A DNA stretch of 64,000 nucleotides from Flavobacteriales bacterium UBA952 (GTDB taxonomy: Bacteria; Bacteroidota; Bacteroidia; Flavobacteriales_D; Crocinitomicaceae). The position numbers and the translations under genes are program-made. How positions within the stretch are numbered: the first letter of the stretch is position 1; each line of letters opens with the position of its first letter. Of this stretch, positions 41,103 through 50,300 are shown in pieces. The stretch is taken from the NCBI GenBank assembly GCA_002293185.1, contig DBCS01000008.1, positions 241,885 to 305,884 of the forward strand, written 5' to 3'. Below the pieces are notes generated by a model. It did no database searches, had not been told where the DNA came from, and worked only from the letters and a program-made list of their open reading frames with translations.

Positions 41103-41747
41103 GTGAAAAAAGCACTTGTTTTCAGCGCCATTTTGGTTGCTGTATTGTTAATCCTTGATCAATGCATCAAATTAACCATTAAAACCCAGTTTACCCCCGG
41201 TGAATTCAGACCACTACTCGGTAATTGGCTGATTCTGCACTACACCGAAAACCCAGGCATGGCTTTTGGCCAAACCTTTGGAGCCAGTATGTGGGCCAAA
41301 CTTTCTTTAAGTTTATTTCGAATAGTTGCCATCTTCTTGATCATAAGATACATGATCAAGCAAATTAAGTTGGGTGCTTCACGCGAGTTCTTGATTGTTG
41401 TTTCGTTGGTATTGGCCGGTGCCTCGGGTAATCTCCTCGACTCCATGTTCTACGACTTATTTTTTAGTATTGACCCTTGTGTTCCGTTTAATCAGTTGGA
41501 TGGTAGTGGCCATAATGCTGTTTGCTCGGCGGGTCATTTTAAATATGCTGTTGAACTCAGGCATCAAGGCTTTTTGTTTGGCAACGTTGTAGATATGTTC
41601 CAATTTAATGTGCGCTGGCCTGCTGGCCTGCCTTATTTGGGTGGTTCAGATGTATTCCCTGCTATTTGGAACTTAGCTGATGGCTGTATTTCCGTTGGCC
41701 TTATTTGGGCTATTTTCCGGCAAAAAACGTTTTTCCCTAAAACCTAG
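41103..41747 (+). CDS. lspA: Lipoprotein signal peptidase II
   Basis: 214 residues from a GTG start. The aspartic protease removes signal peptides from prolipoproteins. Helix 1 ends LLILDQCIK, the TENPGMAFGQ segment is present, and the catalytic Asp pair is likely Asp164 (GNVVDMFQF) and Asp193 (WNLADGCIS). Between GNLLD (109-113) and Asp164 there is an insertion of about 45 residues compared with E. coli LspA; similar insertions occur in Bacteroidota. The window encodes many lipoproteins that would be its substrates. Its stop codon is interlocked with the opposing gene's stop. Confidence 0.95.
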   Translation: MKKALVFSAILVAVLLILDQCIKLTIKTQFTPGEFRPLLGNWLILHYTENPGMAFGQTFGASMWAKLSLSLFRIVAIFLIIRYMIKQIKLGASREFLIVVSLVLAGASGNLLDSMFYDLFFSIDPCVPFNQLDGSGHNAVCSAGHFKYAVELRHQGFLFGNVVDMFQFNVRWPAGLPYLGGSDVFPAIWNLADGCISVGLIWAIFRQKTFFPKT

Positions 41748-44200
41748 AAATTCCATTTCATGCTTCGGTCGTCGAGCATGGCAAAGGATATTTTCCATGC
41801 GGTTGTGGGCGCAATTTGGTTTCCATCAGAGAGCACACCGTAAACGCCAATGCGGAGTCGTCTTCGGCTCAGTTTAAAATTGCGCTCTAGTCCCGCGAGC
41901 ACTTCATAGTGTTGCCAGTTATATTCTTTAATATACATGGCGCCTCCACCCACAACCAATCCGACGCGTGTCTTCTTGAAATAGGGCAATTTATTGAGGA
42001 TGGCCCCGTTGTCGTGATGTACGTAATGTGCCTGAATAACGTAGTCGATTGTGCGTAAGGTGGTGTCAAAGCCCTGAAAGGAGTAGAGTGGGTTGGAGAA
42101 CCATATCGGGTCGCTACGGCGTTGAAATTTGAAGTCTGGCTCATAAACCGCGCGCGCGCTCAAGAATTTTCCGACTGCTGCGCGGTAAGATGATGTACCC
42201 AAAGTACCAATCTTAAAGTTTTGCATGATTTCCAATTGCAAGTAAGCGTGGTCTACAGCACTATTGAAAATTTTGGGTAACCCGCGCTCGTAATGAATAG
42301 AGAAAGTAGGGTAGGCCGAACCCAAAACCACTTTTCTGTATGGTTCTCGCATGTAGCGTTGTTTGGGCGTATATGATGCACCAAAATTGATAATGTACGC
42401 ATTATAGGGGTCAAAAGCTAAGGGGTCGTTATTCGGTAAAGCTTCATCTAGCCCATCTAAAAATTCATAACCTACTATGCTGCGGCGTTTGGTATACTGA
42501 GAATTGGCGTAAGCATAAAAGCCGTTGAAAAGTTCGTATTCTAAATTGATGTTGAGTTTGGTAGCTTCAAAGAAGTTTTCTCGTTTGTAGATTTGGGTAA
42601 TGGCATCAAAACCCCGAATGACGTCGAAGTCGTGCGTTAAGGCTACCCTGAGAAAACCAAAATGAAAGGGGTCAAAGCGGTATTTCCACCAGGTGTCTCC
42701 TTTCCAATCGCCATTTAAAAAACCGTAAGTGATGCGGGTGTATGAATCGAGGGTGCGTTCATCTTTCCATTTTTTAAAATAGTCAAAGCTGGGTGCAACT
42801 CTTGGGCCTCCTATACCAATGGGTTGTACTGTAGAGGCCACAGAGCCGATGGTCCATTGTTGTTTGAGTTCGCGGTTGCGGTGGTCCACACCAAACCAAA
42901 GTACTTTAAGGACTGTCACTTTATTGAAGACAGCATCTATGCTATCCAAATACTCCTTGCGGTTGAGGTAGTCTCGGATAGAGTCTTTGGCGCGAATATA
43001 TTTTACTTCTTCGTCGGTAAGCGCAATTGCTCGCTTTTCAACCCAATAAGAGCTGTCTCTTTCATAGGCTTCCTGCTTCGTGACGGCTACTTCTGAGTTG
43101 AAATACCTTTTGGCGTACTGGGGATCAAAGTTGTAATTATTGAAGCGTGCTTCTGTTTTACATTGGCTCACTTCGTTTTTGTATTTTACACCGTAAGTAA
43201 GCACTTGATTTTTGAGCACACAAAGGCTGTCTCCTTGAATATGGTAATCTTGCTCGATGCGGAAGTAGTCGTAGATGAGTAAATTACCCTTGTTCATGGT
43301 GAGGTCTATTTTTTGGACCAACCAAAGAGAGTCTATTACCCAAATATAACCTTCTAATGTAGAGGTAGCCGTGTTGCGTGGGCTAATTTTTATTTTTGAA
43401 ATTTGGTAGCCATTTTCCTCGTACTTCTCTTCTAATTTATACTTGTAGGCTATAATTCCAGGAGCAGAAATCGGAGAGCTCACGGGTGTTTGGTGAAGGT
43501 CGTCGAGGTGCAGGAGGTTTTCAAAGAAGTTAAAATTTGATTTAACCGTGGTCGTGTAATATAATTGTGAAACATCGCCTAGGGCTTTATAGGCGTTGCG
43601 GATTTCTTTAACTTGATTTGGCGGTGCATAGGAGCGGTGGAGTTCCACTTCTACTAGTTGCAAATTTTTGAGCCACTCCGGTTCTTTGTTCAGATTTTCT
43701 GTAGGGTCTTGATCAGTTTTAGCGTTTTCTTTTTTGGGCTTTACTGTGTTTTCACGTTGTTCGGTGGCCTTGATATATACATCGACCTCATGCGGATACG
43801 ACCATTGATTGAGCTGCTCGCGGTGTTCGACCACTTTCATGATTTTGTCTCGCCCTACATTCGATTTTTTAGCACTTACCCGCACATCTTGGACGTCAGT
43901 CAAGCGCATAGGGAATAACTGCATATTTTGTTTGGCATCTGCGTCGCGCATGCCTAGATAAAACTCGCGGTCTTGGTAACCTTCTGCGGTAAAAACAAGA
44001 TAGTATTCTCCGGGGTTGAGAAACATTTCATAGTAGCCATTGGCATCGGCTACGGTGCGCAGGTCGGAAGCGTTCTTCACAAAGATTTCTGCACCTGCTA
44101 GTGGGATGTTCTGTTCATTGCTCACATAGCCACGCAATATTTTTTGCCCAAATATTGGACTCACAAGAAAAATAAGGATGCAGAATATACTAGTTTTCAC
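41744..44200 (-). CDS. DUF5686-type outer-membrane protein with carboxypeptidase-regulatory-like domain
   Basis: 818 residues from a GTG at 44200. A signal peptide (MKTSIFCILIFLVSPIFGQK) is followed by a CarboxypepD_reg-like domain at about 20-110 (GYVSNEQNIPLAGAEIFV), a DUF5686-like middle section and a C-terminal barrel-like region. Bacteroidota proteins of this class are predicted outer-membrane proteins with a plug-less barrel; their substrates are unknown. It is the last gene of the coaX-lptC leftward group, 30 bases after a small membrane protein. Confidence 0.88.
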   Translation of the reverse strand: MKTSIFCILIFLVSPIFGQKILRGYVSNEQNIPLAGAEIFVKNASDLRTVADANGYYEMFLNPGEYYLVFTAEGYQDREFYLGMRDADAKQNMQLFPMRLTDVQDVRVSAKKSNVGRDKIMKVVEHREQLNQWSYPHEVDVYIKATEQRENTVKPKKENAKTDQDPTENLNKEPEWLKNLQLVEVELHRSYAPPNQVKEIRNAYKALGDVSQLYYTTTVKSNFNFFENLLHLDDLHQTPVSSPISAPGIIAYKYKLEEKYEENGYQISKIKISPRNTATSTLEGYIWVIDSLWLVQKIDLTMNKGNLLIYDYFRIEQDYHIQGDSLCVLKNQVLTYGVKYKNEVSQCKTEARFNNYNFDPQYAKRYFNSEVAVTKQEAYERDSSYWVEKRAIALTDEEVKYIRAKDSIRDYLNRKEYLDSIDAVFNKVTVLKVLWFGVDHRNRELKQQWTIGSVASTVQPIGIGGPRVAPSFDYFKKWKDERTLDSYTRITYGFLNGDWKGDTWWKYRFDPFHFGFLRVALTHDFDVIRGFDAITQIYKRENFFEATKLNINLEYELFNGFYAYANSQYTKRRSIVGYEFLDGLDEALPNNDPLAFDPYNAYIINFGASYTPKQRYMREPYRKVVLGSAYPTFSIHYERGLPKIFNSAVDHAYLQLEIMQNFKIGTLGTSSYRAAVGKFLSARAVYEPDFKFQRRSDPIWFSNPLYSFQGFDTTLRTIDYVIQAHYVHHDNGAILNKLPYFKKTRVGLVVGGGAMYIKEYNWQHYEVLAGLERNFKLSRRRLRIGVYGVLSDGNQIAPTTAWKISFAMLDDRSMKWNF

Positions 44201-44229
44201 GTCTTAAAGACCATTAAATGATAGAAAGG

Positions 44230-44475
44230 TTACACTTGATCTTCCTTTTTTTGTTGTGCCATTTCTTCTAAATGACGCTGCATGCGCTTCATCATCCATT
44301 TTTTGGTGCCGTACATCAAAAGCGCCATTAAAGGAACGACATAATAAGCCAACCAAGTTTGAGCTCCTTCTGTAGCTATTTTGTAGGTAATAGCCAAAAA
44401 GCTAAGCCCGGCAATCGCCAACCAAAGGTAGCCCGACATTTTGTTGTACTGACTGATGAAATCTTTATTTGCCAT
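44230..44475 (-). CDS. Small inner-membrane protein, two helices
   Basis: 81 residues: helices at about 13-31 (YLWLAIAGLSFLAITY) and 41-60 (WLAYYVVPLMALLMYG), then a basic, charged tail (KKWMMKRMQRHLEEMAQQKK). The ATG lies one base after the lptC stop. Not a recognised family. Position next to lptC suggests a role in the envelope, but this is context only. Confidence 0.7.
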   Translation of the reverse strand: MANKDFISQYNKMSGYLWLAIAGLSFLAITYKIATEGAQTWLAYYVVPLMALLMYGTKKWMMKRMQRHLEEMAQQKKEDQV

Positions 44476-44476
44476 A

Positions 44477-45064
44477 CTATTCTATTGTTTCATTTTTATC
44501 AATTTGCCAAGAACCCACTGGTTTGAGCAGCACATAGGAGCTGAAGTCTTGTTTGGTTTTGATACCTTCTCCAAAGACTTTGCCTTTTGGCGAGCGTACA
44601 ATAACAGAAGACCTTGAATAAATGCTGCTGTCTTTTTGATTCCAGAAAAGCGCTTCGGTTTCTAGGGTTTGTTTTTTCTTGTGGTTATAAAGGCGCACGG
44701 AGTCTTTTACCATAAGTTCTCCGGTATTGTAATTGATTTCGCCGTAAAGCGCACTTAGTGTAGAGACGACATCACCTTTTTCATTGAAAAAATATACCCT
44801 CAAGCTATCTTTAATTTTAGTGATTTGTGACTTTCCACGATAGGTTTCTGCAAGTGCGGCATGAATCTTTACGCGTGCAAAACCTGATTCTGCATAGGTA
44901 AGGATTAAATTTTTTGTGCTTTCGGTGGGTGCATCGGCCTCGTAACTAATGCGTTGCACAAGAGCAATATCGTTTTCGCAAGCGCTTATAACGAGCAAAA
45001 AAGCACACCCTACTAAATAGGAAATGAGGGCAGGCATTAATCGAGCTGGCGCTTGCGGAACCAT
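44477..45064 (-). CDS. lptC: LPS export protein LptC (lipoprotein form)
   Basis: 195 residues from the ATG at 45064, or 186 from the ATG at 45037, which forms a TAATG junction with the preceding stop. A hydrophobic segment ends in VISAC, so this LptC is predicted to be lipid-anchored, as in many Bacteroidota, rather than held by a membrane helix. The periplasmic part has the LptC-type beta-jellyroll pattern (GEINYNTGELMVKDSVRLY, EALFWNQKDSSIYS). LptC passes LPS from LptBFG to LptA. lptB/F/G/A are not in the window. Confidence 0.85.
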   Translation of the reverse strand: MVPQAPARLMPALISYLVGCAFLLVISACENDIALVQRISYEADAPTESTKNLILTYAESGFARVKIHAALAETYRGKSQITKIKDSLRVYFFNEKGDVVSTLSALYGEINYNTGELMVKDSVRLYNHKKKQTLETEALFWNQKDSSIYSRSSVIVRSPKGKVFGEGIKTKQDFSSYVLLKPVGSWQIDKNETIE

Positions 45065-46374
45065 TTTTCAAAATTAGATGGGGCCAAAATAAGGCTAACA
45101 CGAGCCGCAATGAACTGTTCTTTCCAGATGCCAGTAGCTATTGTTCGCTGGCCAAAAGTGAGGCCCACGTTCAGAGAAGACAAAGACACTTGGGCCAGTA
45201 ACGGCAGGCCAAAACCAACCGTTAAGCCTTGTTCTTCGTATTGTAAACCACTAGTAGCATAGGGCAGGGTTTGTTGGTAATACCCTAAGCGATAGCTCAA
45301 TTTTTCGAAGGCTTTGAGCGTTGCAATGTTCTCCACAACTTTGTGTTCTGGTTGAAATTGAAGTCCAAAGCTCGTGCGGGTGTAATCTTTTTGATCAAAA
45401 CCAGTGAGAAGGTCTTGGTTCTGGGTCAAAGCACCAAAACGGCTACAGCTTCCAAAAAGTTGGAGCTGTGGGTGGAGCTCACGGGTTTGACGCTTGTATT
45501 TTGGTAATTTCCAAGCATAGCTGAAGCCCAATTGCGTGCTTTGAGCGAGTTGCGCTGAAAATGCCTGACTGCTATTTAAAATGGTATCGTAAGAACTTGG
45601 AATACCTATGGTTGAGGAACTGTAGAGTGCGCGTTGGTAAGTGCCACCGAGGGTAAGTTCTGGCTGATAAACCGCACTTAGGCTCAGCGCATGGTTTTTG
45701 CCCAGTTGTTTGGTAAAATAGCTGCCAATTTCTGTATGAAATGCACGCATGACAAGCGCATTGCTTTCTAGGCCGCCCGCCGTGGAGGCTCCTGTAACCA
45801 ATACCGAGCTGCGCTCGTTGACCAGCGTACCAAAAAGATAGGATGCATTGGCGCCGATGGCAAATTTCGTATTTGATTTCTCGATGAGTCCGAATGAATA
45901 CCCTACATATAAGTCCTGAATAGCACCCTTTCCTGTATAATTGTAACGTATAGAGTCTAGGCCAGTAAATTGGGTCTCGCTGATTTGATATCCGCGCGCG
46001 CTAAAAGGGCGAAGACCAAAAGACAAGCCCATTTGCTTTCGAATTTTAAATCCTAAGGTAAATTGTTCTACCATTGGCGTTGCCGCAAATTGCTGAGCGC
46101 TGGCATTGCTGTACCAAGATTGTCTGGAATGGATGCTCACGGTGTAAAGTGTGGCGCCTTTGCTCAGCCTGTTGTAGGAGGCAGGATTAAAATTATTGAG
46201 TATGGTGGAGTCAAATACATTGACCGTATTTTTACCAAGTGCATCTAAAATACCATGCCCTTTTGAACTCATTTCACCGAGCCCATAAAAGCTTGCGGGT
46301 TCTGCGGTAATAGACTGTGCCGATAGCGAGAAATAGAAGCAAGAGGCTAAAAGAAGTAGGTAAAGTTTATGCAT
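45037..46374 (-). CDS. Outer-membrane beta-barrel protein of unknown function
   Basis: 445 residues with a signal peptide (MHKLYLLLLASCFYFSLSAQS). Many strands with alternating aromatic residues (FTLGFKIRKQMGLSFGLRPF, KFAIGANASYLFGTL) and a terminal strand near FIAARVSLILAPSNF suggest a medium barrel, somewhat FadL-like in N-terminal style (GLGEMSSKGHGILDALGKNT). It lies between coaX (overlap of eight bases) and lptC (overlap), a conserved-looking context in Bacteroidota. No ligand can be assigned. Confidence 0.8.
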   Translation of the reverse strand: MHKLYLLLLASCFYFSLSAQSITAEPASFYGLGEMSSKGHGILDALGKNTVNVFDSTILNNFNPASYNRLSKGATLYTVSIHSRQSWYSNASAQQFAATPMVEQFTLGFKIRKQMGLSFGLRPFSARGYQISETQFTGLDSIRYNYTGKGAIQDLYVGYSFGLIEKSNTKFAIGANASYLFGTLVNERSSVLVTGASTAGGLESNALVMRAFHTEIGSYFTKQLGKNHALSLSAVYQPELTLGGTYQRALYSSSTIGIPSSYDTILNSSQAFSAQLAQSTQLGFSYAWKLPKYKRQTRELHPQLQLFGSCSRFGALTQNQDLLTGFDQKDYTRTSFGLQFQPEHKVVENIATLKAFEKLSYRLGYYQQTLPYATSGLQYEEQGLTVGFGLPLLAQVSLSSLNVGLTFGQRTIATGIWKEQFIAARVSLILAPSNFEKWFRKRQLD

Positions 46375-47086
46375 TGGCTTGATAAAGAGCGAAGATTCCT
46401 TCTAGGGTTAAATTTTCGTGTACAAAGATGCCATTTTTTTGGCCTATATCAAAATGCCGTACATCGCCACCGGTAAGAAATACAAGTACATCAGGATACG
46501 CCTGCTTGTAGGTAGCCAATATACCTTCGATCTCTTTTTGCCAACCCAAATAAGTGCCAATTTCAAGGCATTCTGCGCTGTTTGTACCGATCAGCTGCTG
46601 GGTGGGTAGGGCAGCTACCTCTGGTAATTGAGCTGTAAAGAGCGCCATAGCTTTGCTGCGCATTTGTAAGCCAGGGCTTATTGAGCCGCCTAGATAGCGA
46701 TTGGTTGCGTCTAAGAAATCAAATTTAATGCAAGTGCCTAAATCAATGGCAAGCCTTGGTTGCCCCATGTTTTGAACAGACAGCGCAGCAGCATTGCAGA
46801 GACGGTCTATGCCTAGCGTTTGGGGGCTGCGGTAAGCCATAGAAAACGGAAGCTGAACCATAGTTGTAATTTCAAAAACAGATATGAAATAAGCGCGCAC
46901 TTTTTCGAGCAAATGCTGCCCAATTACGGACGAACAAGCCAAGGGGATGTTACGGTCGAGGTTGGAGAAAGAAAATGTATCTAGTGTAAAGCGTTCAACC
47001 AACTGAATGACACCATTTTGTACGATCGCTAATTTCAAATGGGTATTCCCGGCGTCAAGAAGATAAACTTGGTTTGCAGCACTCAT
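46367..47086 (-). CDS. coaX: Type III pantothenate kinase
   Basis: 239 residues from the ATG at 47086; an upstream TTG at 47092 lies within the -7 box. CoaX phosphorylates pantothenate, the first step to coenzyme A. The ASKHA N-terminal loop DAGNTHLKLA, the middle GIDRLCNAAAL and IDLGTCIKFDF, and the GGSISPG segment are family signatures. PanB, making the pantothenate precursor, is at 58.2 kb. Confidence 0.94.
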   Translation of the reverse strand: MSAANQVYLLDAGNTHLKLAIVQNGVIQLVERFTLDTFSFSNLDRNIPLACSSVIGQHLLEKVRAYFISVFEITTMVQLPFSMAYRSPQTLGIDRLCNAAALSVQNMGQPRLAIDLGTCIKFDFLDATNRYLGGSISPGLQMRSKAMALFTAQLPEVAALPTQQLIGTNSAECLEIGTYLGWQKEIEGILATYKQAYPDVLVFLTGGDVRHFDIGQKNGIFVHENLTLEGIFALYQANA

Positions 47087-47089
47087 GTA

Positions 47090-47097
47090 CAAAAATA
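47090..47097 (-). promoter_or_regulatory. -7 box TATTTTTG three bases before coaX ATG
   Basis: Minus-strand TATTTTTG at 47097-47090, then TAC and ATG at 47086. No TTG in the expected window. Confidence 0.5.
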
Positions 47098-47129
47098 AGG
47101 ACCTTTTTTGAACTTTTTTGGTTTTGAAC

Positions 47130-47161
47130 TTGCGTAAAACAGCAAAAAAGTGTTAAATTTG
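47130..47161 (+). promoter_or_regulatory. Promoter of tRNA-Phe (TTG-N21-TAAATTTG)
   Basis: TTG 47130-47132, 21-base spacer, TAAATTTG 47154-47161, about 15 bases before the tRNA 5' end. Confidence 0.78.
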
Positions 47162-47176
47162 CCTCCACCAACGGCT

Positions 47177-47249
47177 GGTACCTTAGCTCAGTTGGTAGAG
47201 CAAAGGACTGAAAATCCTTGTGTCCCTGGTTCGATTCCTGGAGGTACCA
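47177..47249 (+). tRNA. tRNA-Phe (anticodon GAA)
   Basis: 73 bases without the CCA end. Acceptor stem GGTACCT pairs with AGGTACC (47242-47248) and discriminator A is at 47249. D stem GCTC/GAGC, anticodon stem AAGGA/TCCTT with loop CTGAAAA (anticodon GAA at 47210-47212). The T arm CCTGG-TTCGATT-CCTGG closes except for a central T-T mismatch (47227 with 47239). CCA must be added after transcription. Confidence 0.97.
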
Positions 47250-47252
47250 CTT

Positions 47253-47284
47253 AAAAAACCCCGAAGAAACTTCGGGGTTTTTTT
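47253..47284. terminator. Terminator after tRNA-Phe, also serving the opposing PKD gene
   Basis: Perfect 14-bp stem (47253-47266 with 47270-47283, core CCCCGAAG/CTTCGGGG), 3-base loop, A and T runs on both flanks. Confidence 0.93.
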
Positions 47285-47300
47285 GTTTTTCATCTTTTTA

Positions 47301-50300
47301 TCACTCCCCATTCACCAAATGAATAAACCCGTGTTTGTCTATTAACGTGCCTCCGAGCATTTCGCCGCGCAGGCGATAGAAGAACACGCCGTCGGTGTGG
47401 AGCTCCCCATTGAAGCCGTAGCCATCCCAAACGGCAATACCGGTTTGATCTTTTAATTCAAAAATAAGGTTGCCCCAGCGGTTCAGAATTTGAATGTTGT
47501 AGCTTTTAAACGAGGGGTATGGCAAAGTAACGATGTCATTAATGCCGTCGCCGTTGGGTGTGAATACATTCGGGACCCAAATATCGGGGTCGGAGACATA
47601 AACGGTGATAAATGCGGTATCTATACAACCAAGGTTATCGGTAATGGCCAGCGCAATTTGTTGTGGGCCGCCCGTACTAAAGATGATGCTTTGATCAGTA
47701 CTTTGAAAATAAAGGTTGCTGCTATCCGGAAAAATCCAAGTCCAGGTGCTGAGTGGGTTTAGACTTGTGCTGGCATCAGTAAGTTCGATAACCTGATTGA
47801 TATTCGCGTAGACCGGACTTGCATTGATTTGTGCATCGAGGCCACTCACACTTGCTGTGATAGGGTCGAGTAGGTATAAAATTTGACAGCCGGCGGTGTC
47901 GTAAACCGTTACGCTAGGGCTGTAGGTACCCGTATTTGGATAAAAATAGGGGAAGGTAAGGCTATCGCTTATCCAGATTCCATTCCCTAAGTTCCAGCTA
48001 ACGGAGTCAATATTTGACGGATTTTGAATGGTAAATAATGCCCCTTGTGCGCAAATGGTGTTGTCTTGGATCCAAATGGGGGTGCCGAGTGGCCCGCCGA
48101 TCGATACATAATTAGCCACCGTAGTGTCGTCTGTACAACCATATTGGTCCGTAACGGAAAGTATGAGGTTGAAAGAACCGCTGGTTACGAGTGTGTTGCT
48201 AGGGTTCTGTAGAATAGAGTTGTTACCGTTGCCAAATGCCCAATTCCAATTGGTAATGTTACCCATGCTAGTGGAAGCATCGGTGAAGTCGCAAAAGAGT
48301 GGAGGGCAACTATATTGGCCATTGGCATCTATGGCTGCTCCCGAAAAGGTATAGGATGGTTCGGCGTTTGGGTTTGAAATATAGATGGTTTGTACCGTTG
48401 TATCTTTGCAACCATTGATATCTGTTACAATCATAGAAATAGGAAAAGTTGAAAATAAACCATTTCCATTTGCAGCCTGGTTCAACAAGCATAAACTATC
48501 CGTCCCGGACGAAGCTGTTCCGATGAACCATTGGTATCCAAGTGGCTCTTGCCCCGTGCTTAAACTGGCAATGAGGCTGCTATCCAAACTACAAATAATG
48601 GTGTCAGCAGCAATAAGTGCCGTAGGTTTGGTGAGCGTAATTTGTACTGCAACTGGGTCGGAAACGCAACCATTGATATCTGTTGCGGTTATTGTCGCCG
48701 TAAAAATGCCATTACCTACAAAAGTATGATTGATGGCCTGATTGACGTTGTTGGTAGTAACTGTCGTATTGTTATCTGAAAAAGTAGTATTGAAACTAGC
48801 TAAGGGAAGCCCATTGGTGATGCTGTAGCTCGTGTTGGTAAAGCTCACAGGAAATGGCGAACAACCAGCATACGATGGCGCTATAAGCCCTCCAACAGGT
48901 TTGTTGGCTACAAAAATAGGTTGCGTACTGGTAGAGGTGCAACCTGCTGTATTAAATACAAGTAACGTAATATTATAAAGTCCGCTTGCTGGGTATACAT
49001 AGTTTACATTTGGCCCGCTATTGATTTGTTGCCCATTTCCAAAAGTATAAAACCAATCATTGACCGGATGTGATGGCCAAGTGGTGCTTTGGTTAAATAA
49101 GCCAATAGCGTCACCCTTACAAATGGTGTCGTCGGGTAGTAAGAAATTGGATTGCAGTTGTGAAATAGTGACGGCTAAAGAGATGCTATCCGAACAGCCG
49201 GTGGTGTAGTTGTGAACTACCTGTTCAATCTGATAGGTGCCGTAATTCGCAAATGCGTGAGAGGTGTTGCCTCCATTGGGCAGGTCGAGTTGTGCATTAG
49301 TGAAATTTGTATTGGGCGTGTTGTCGTTCCATTCATAGTGCATGGCTACGCTATCCTCTAATTCACCGTGTATGGCTGTATTCTGAAATTGAAAAGTAAC
49401 AGGCAAACTCGTTGGATTACAAACTAAATAGGTGTCCGGATTGAATTTTGCAATAGGCGCTAAGACATAAAGAACAGAATCTTTGGTTAAGGTGTCGATA
49501 CATCCTCTAAAATTTACGTACAAAGTAACTTCAACCCAACCGGTGTCTTGCGAAAATTGAAAAGTTGGATCGTCTTGATCACTTATACCTTGCGAGAAAT
49601 CCCATAAATAAGAAATTTCAGTAGTGTCATAGGGGACAGAAATGAAAAATTCAGATTCAAATTCGACATCGGTGTTGGCACAAGTTATGTTCGGATCCCA
49701 GCTGAAGTCAACAGAGTCTATGCTCCCCACCGTAACATAAGGCGTTTTGTTGATGGTATCCGTGCACCCTGAAGCAGTAGTAATTATCAGCGATACATTA
49801 TAGACCCCAACGCCATAGGTTTGAGGTGGGGGTATCTGACCATTAAAAGTTTGCCCGTTGCCAAAATTCCATTGCCAAGAAATGATAGGGTTGCTCGGCG
49901 TAACTGACGTATCGATAAATTGTACGGTAAACGGAGCACAACCACCCGTATCTAAGGCATAAAAACCAGCCTCTACAGGCGTCATTTCAATATAGTCTTG
50001 TAAAGTTTGCGTTCCGCTACAACCAGCACTGGAAGTGTACGTAAGGCTTACATCATAAAAACCGCTGAGCTGATAAATATGCGCAGGTGGGTTGGCGCCT
50101 GTAAAGGTTTGGCCATCGCCAAAGCCCCAAACATAAGTACCATTTAAATTTGTACTGTTTACAAATTGAATGCTACCAGGTGCGCAGTTGGCCGTGGGGT
50201 TGGCATAAAATGTGGGTACGGTATTGGCCTGAATCACAATTTGCTGCGTGGTGCTCCCAGTACAACCAGAGTTGGTATTTTGGGCGGAAAGGCTTACCGT

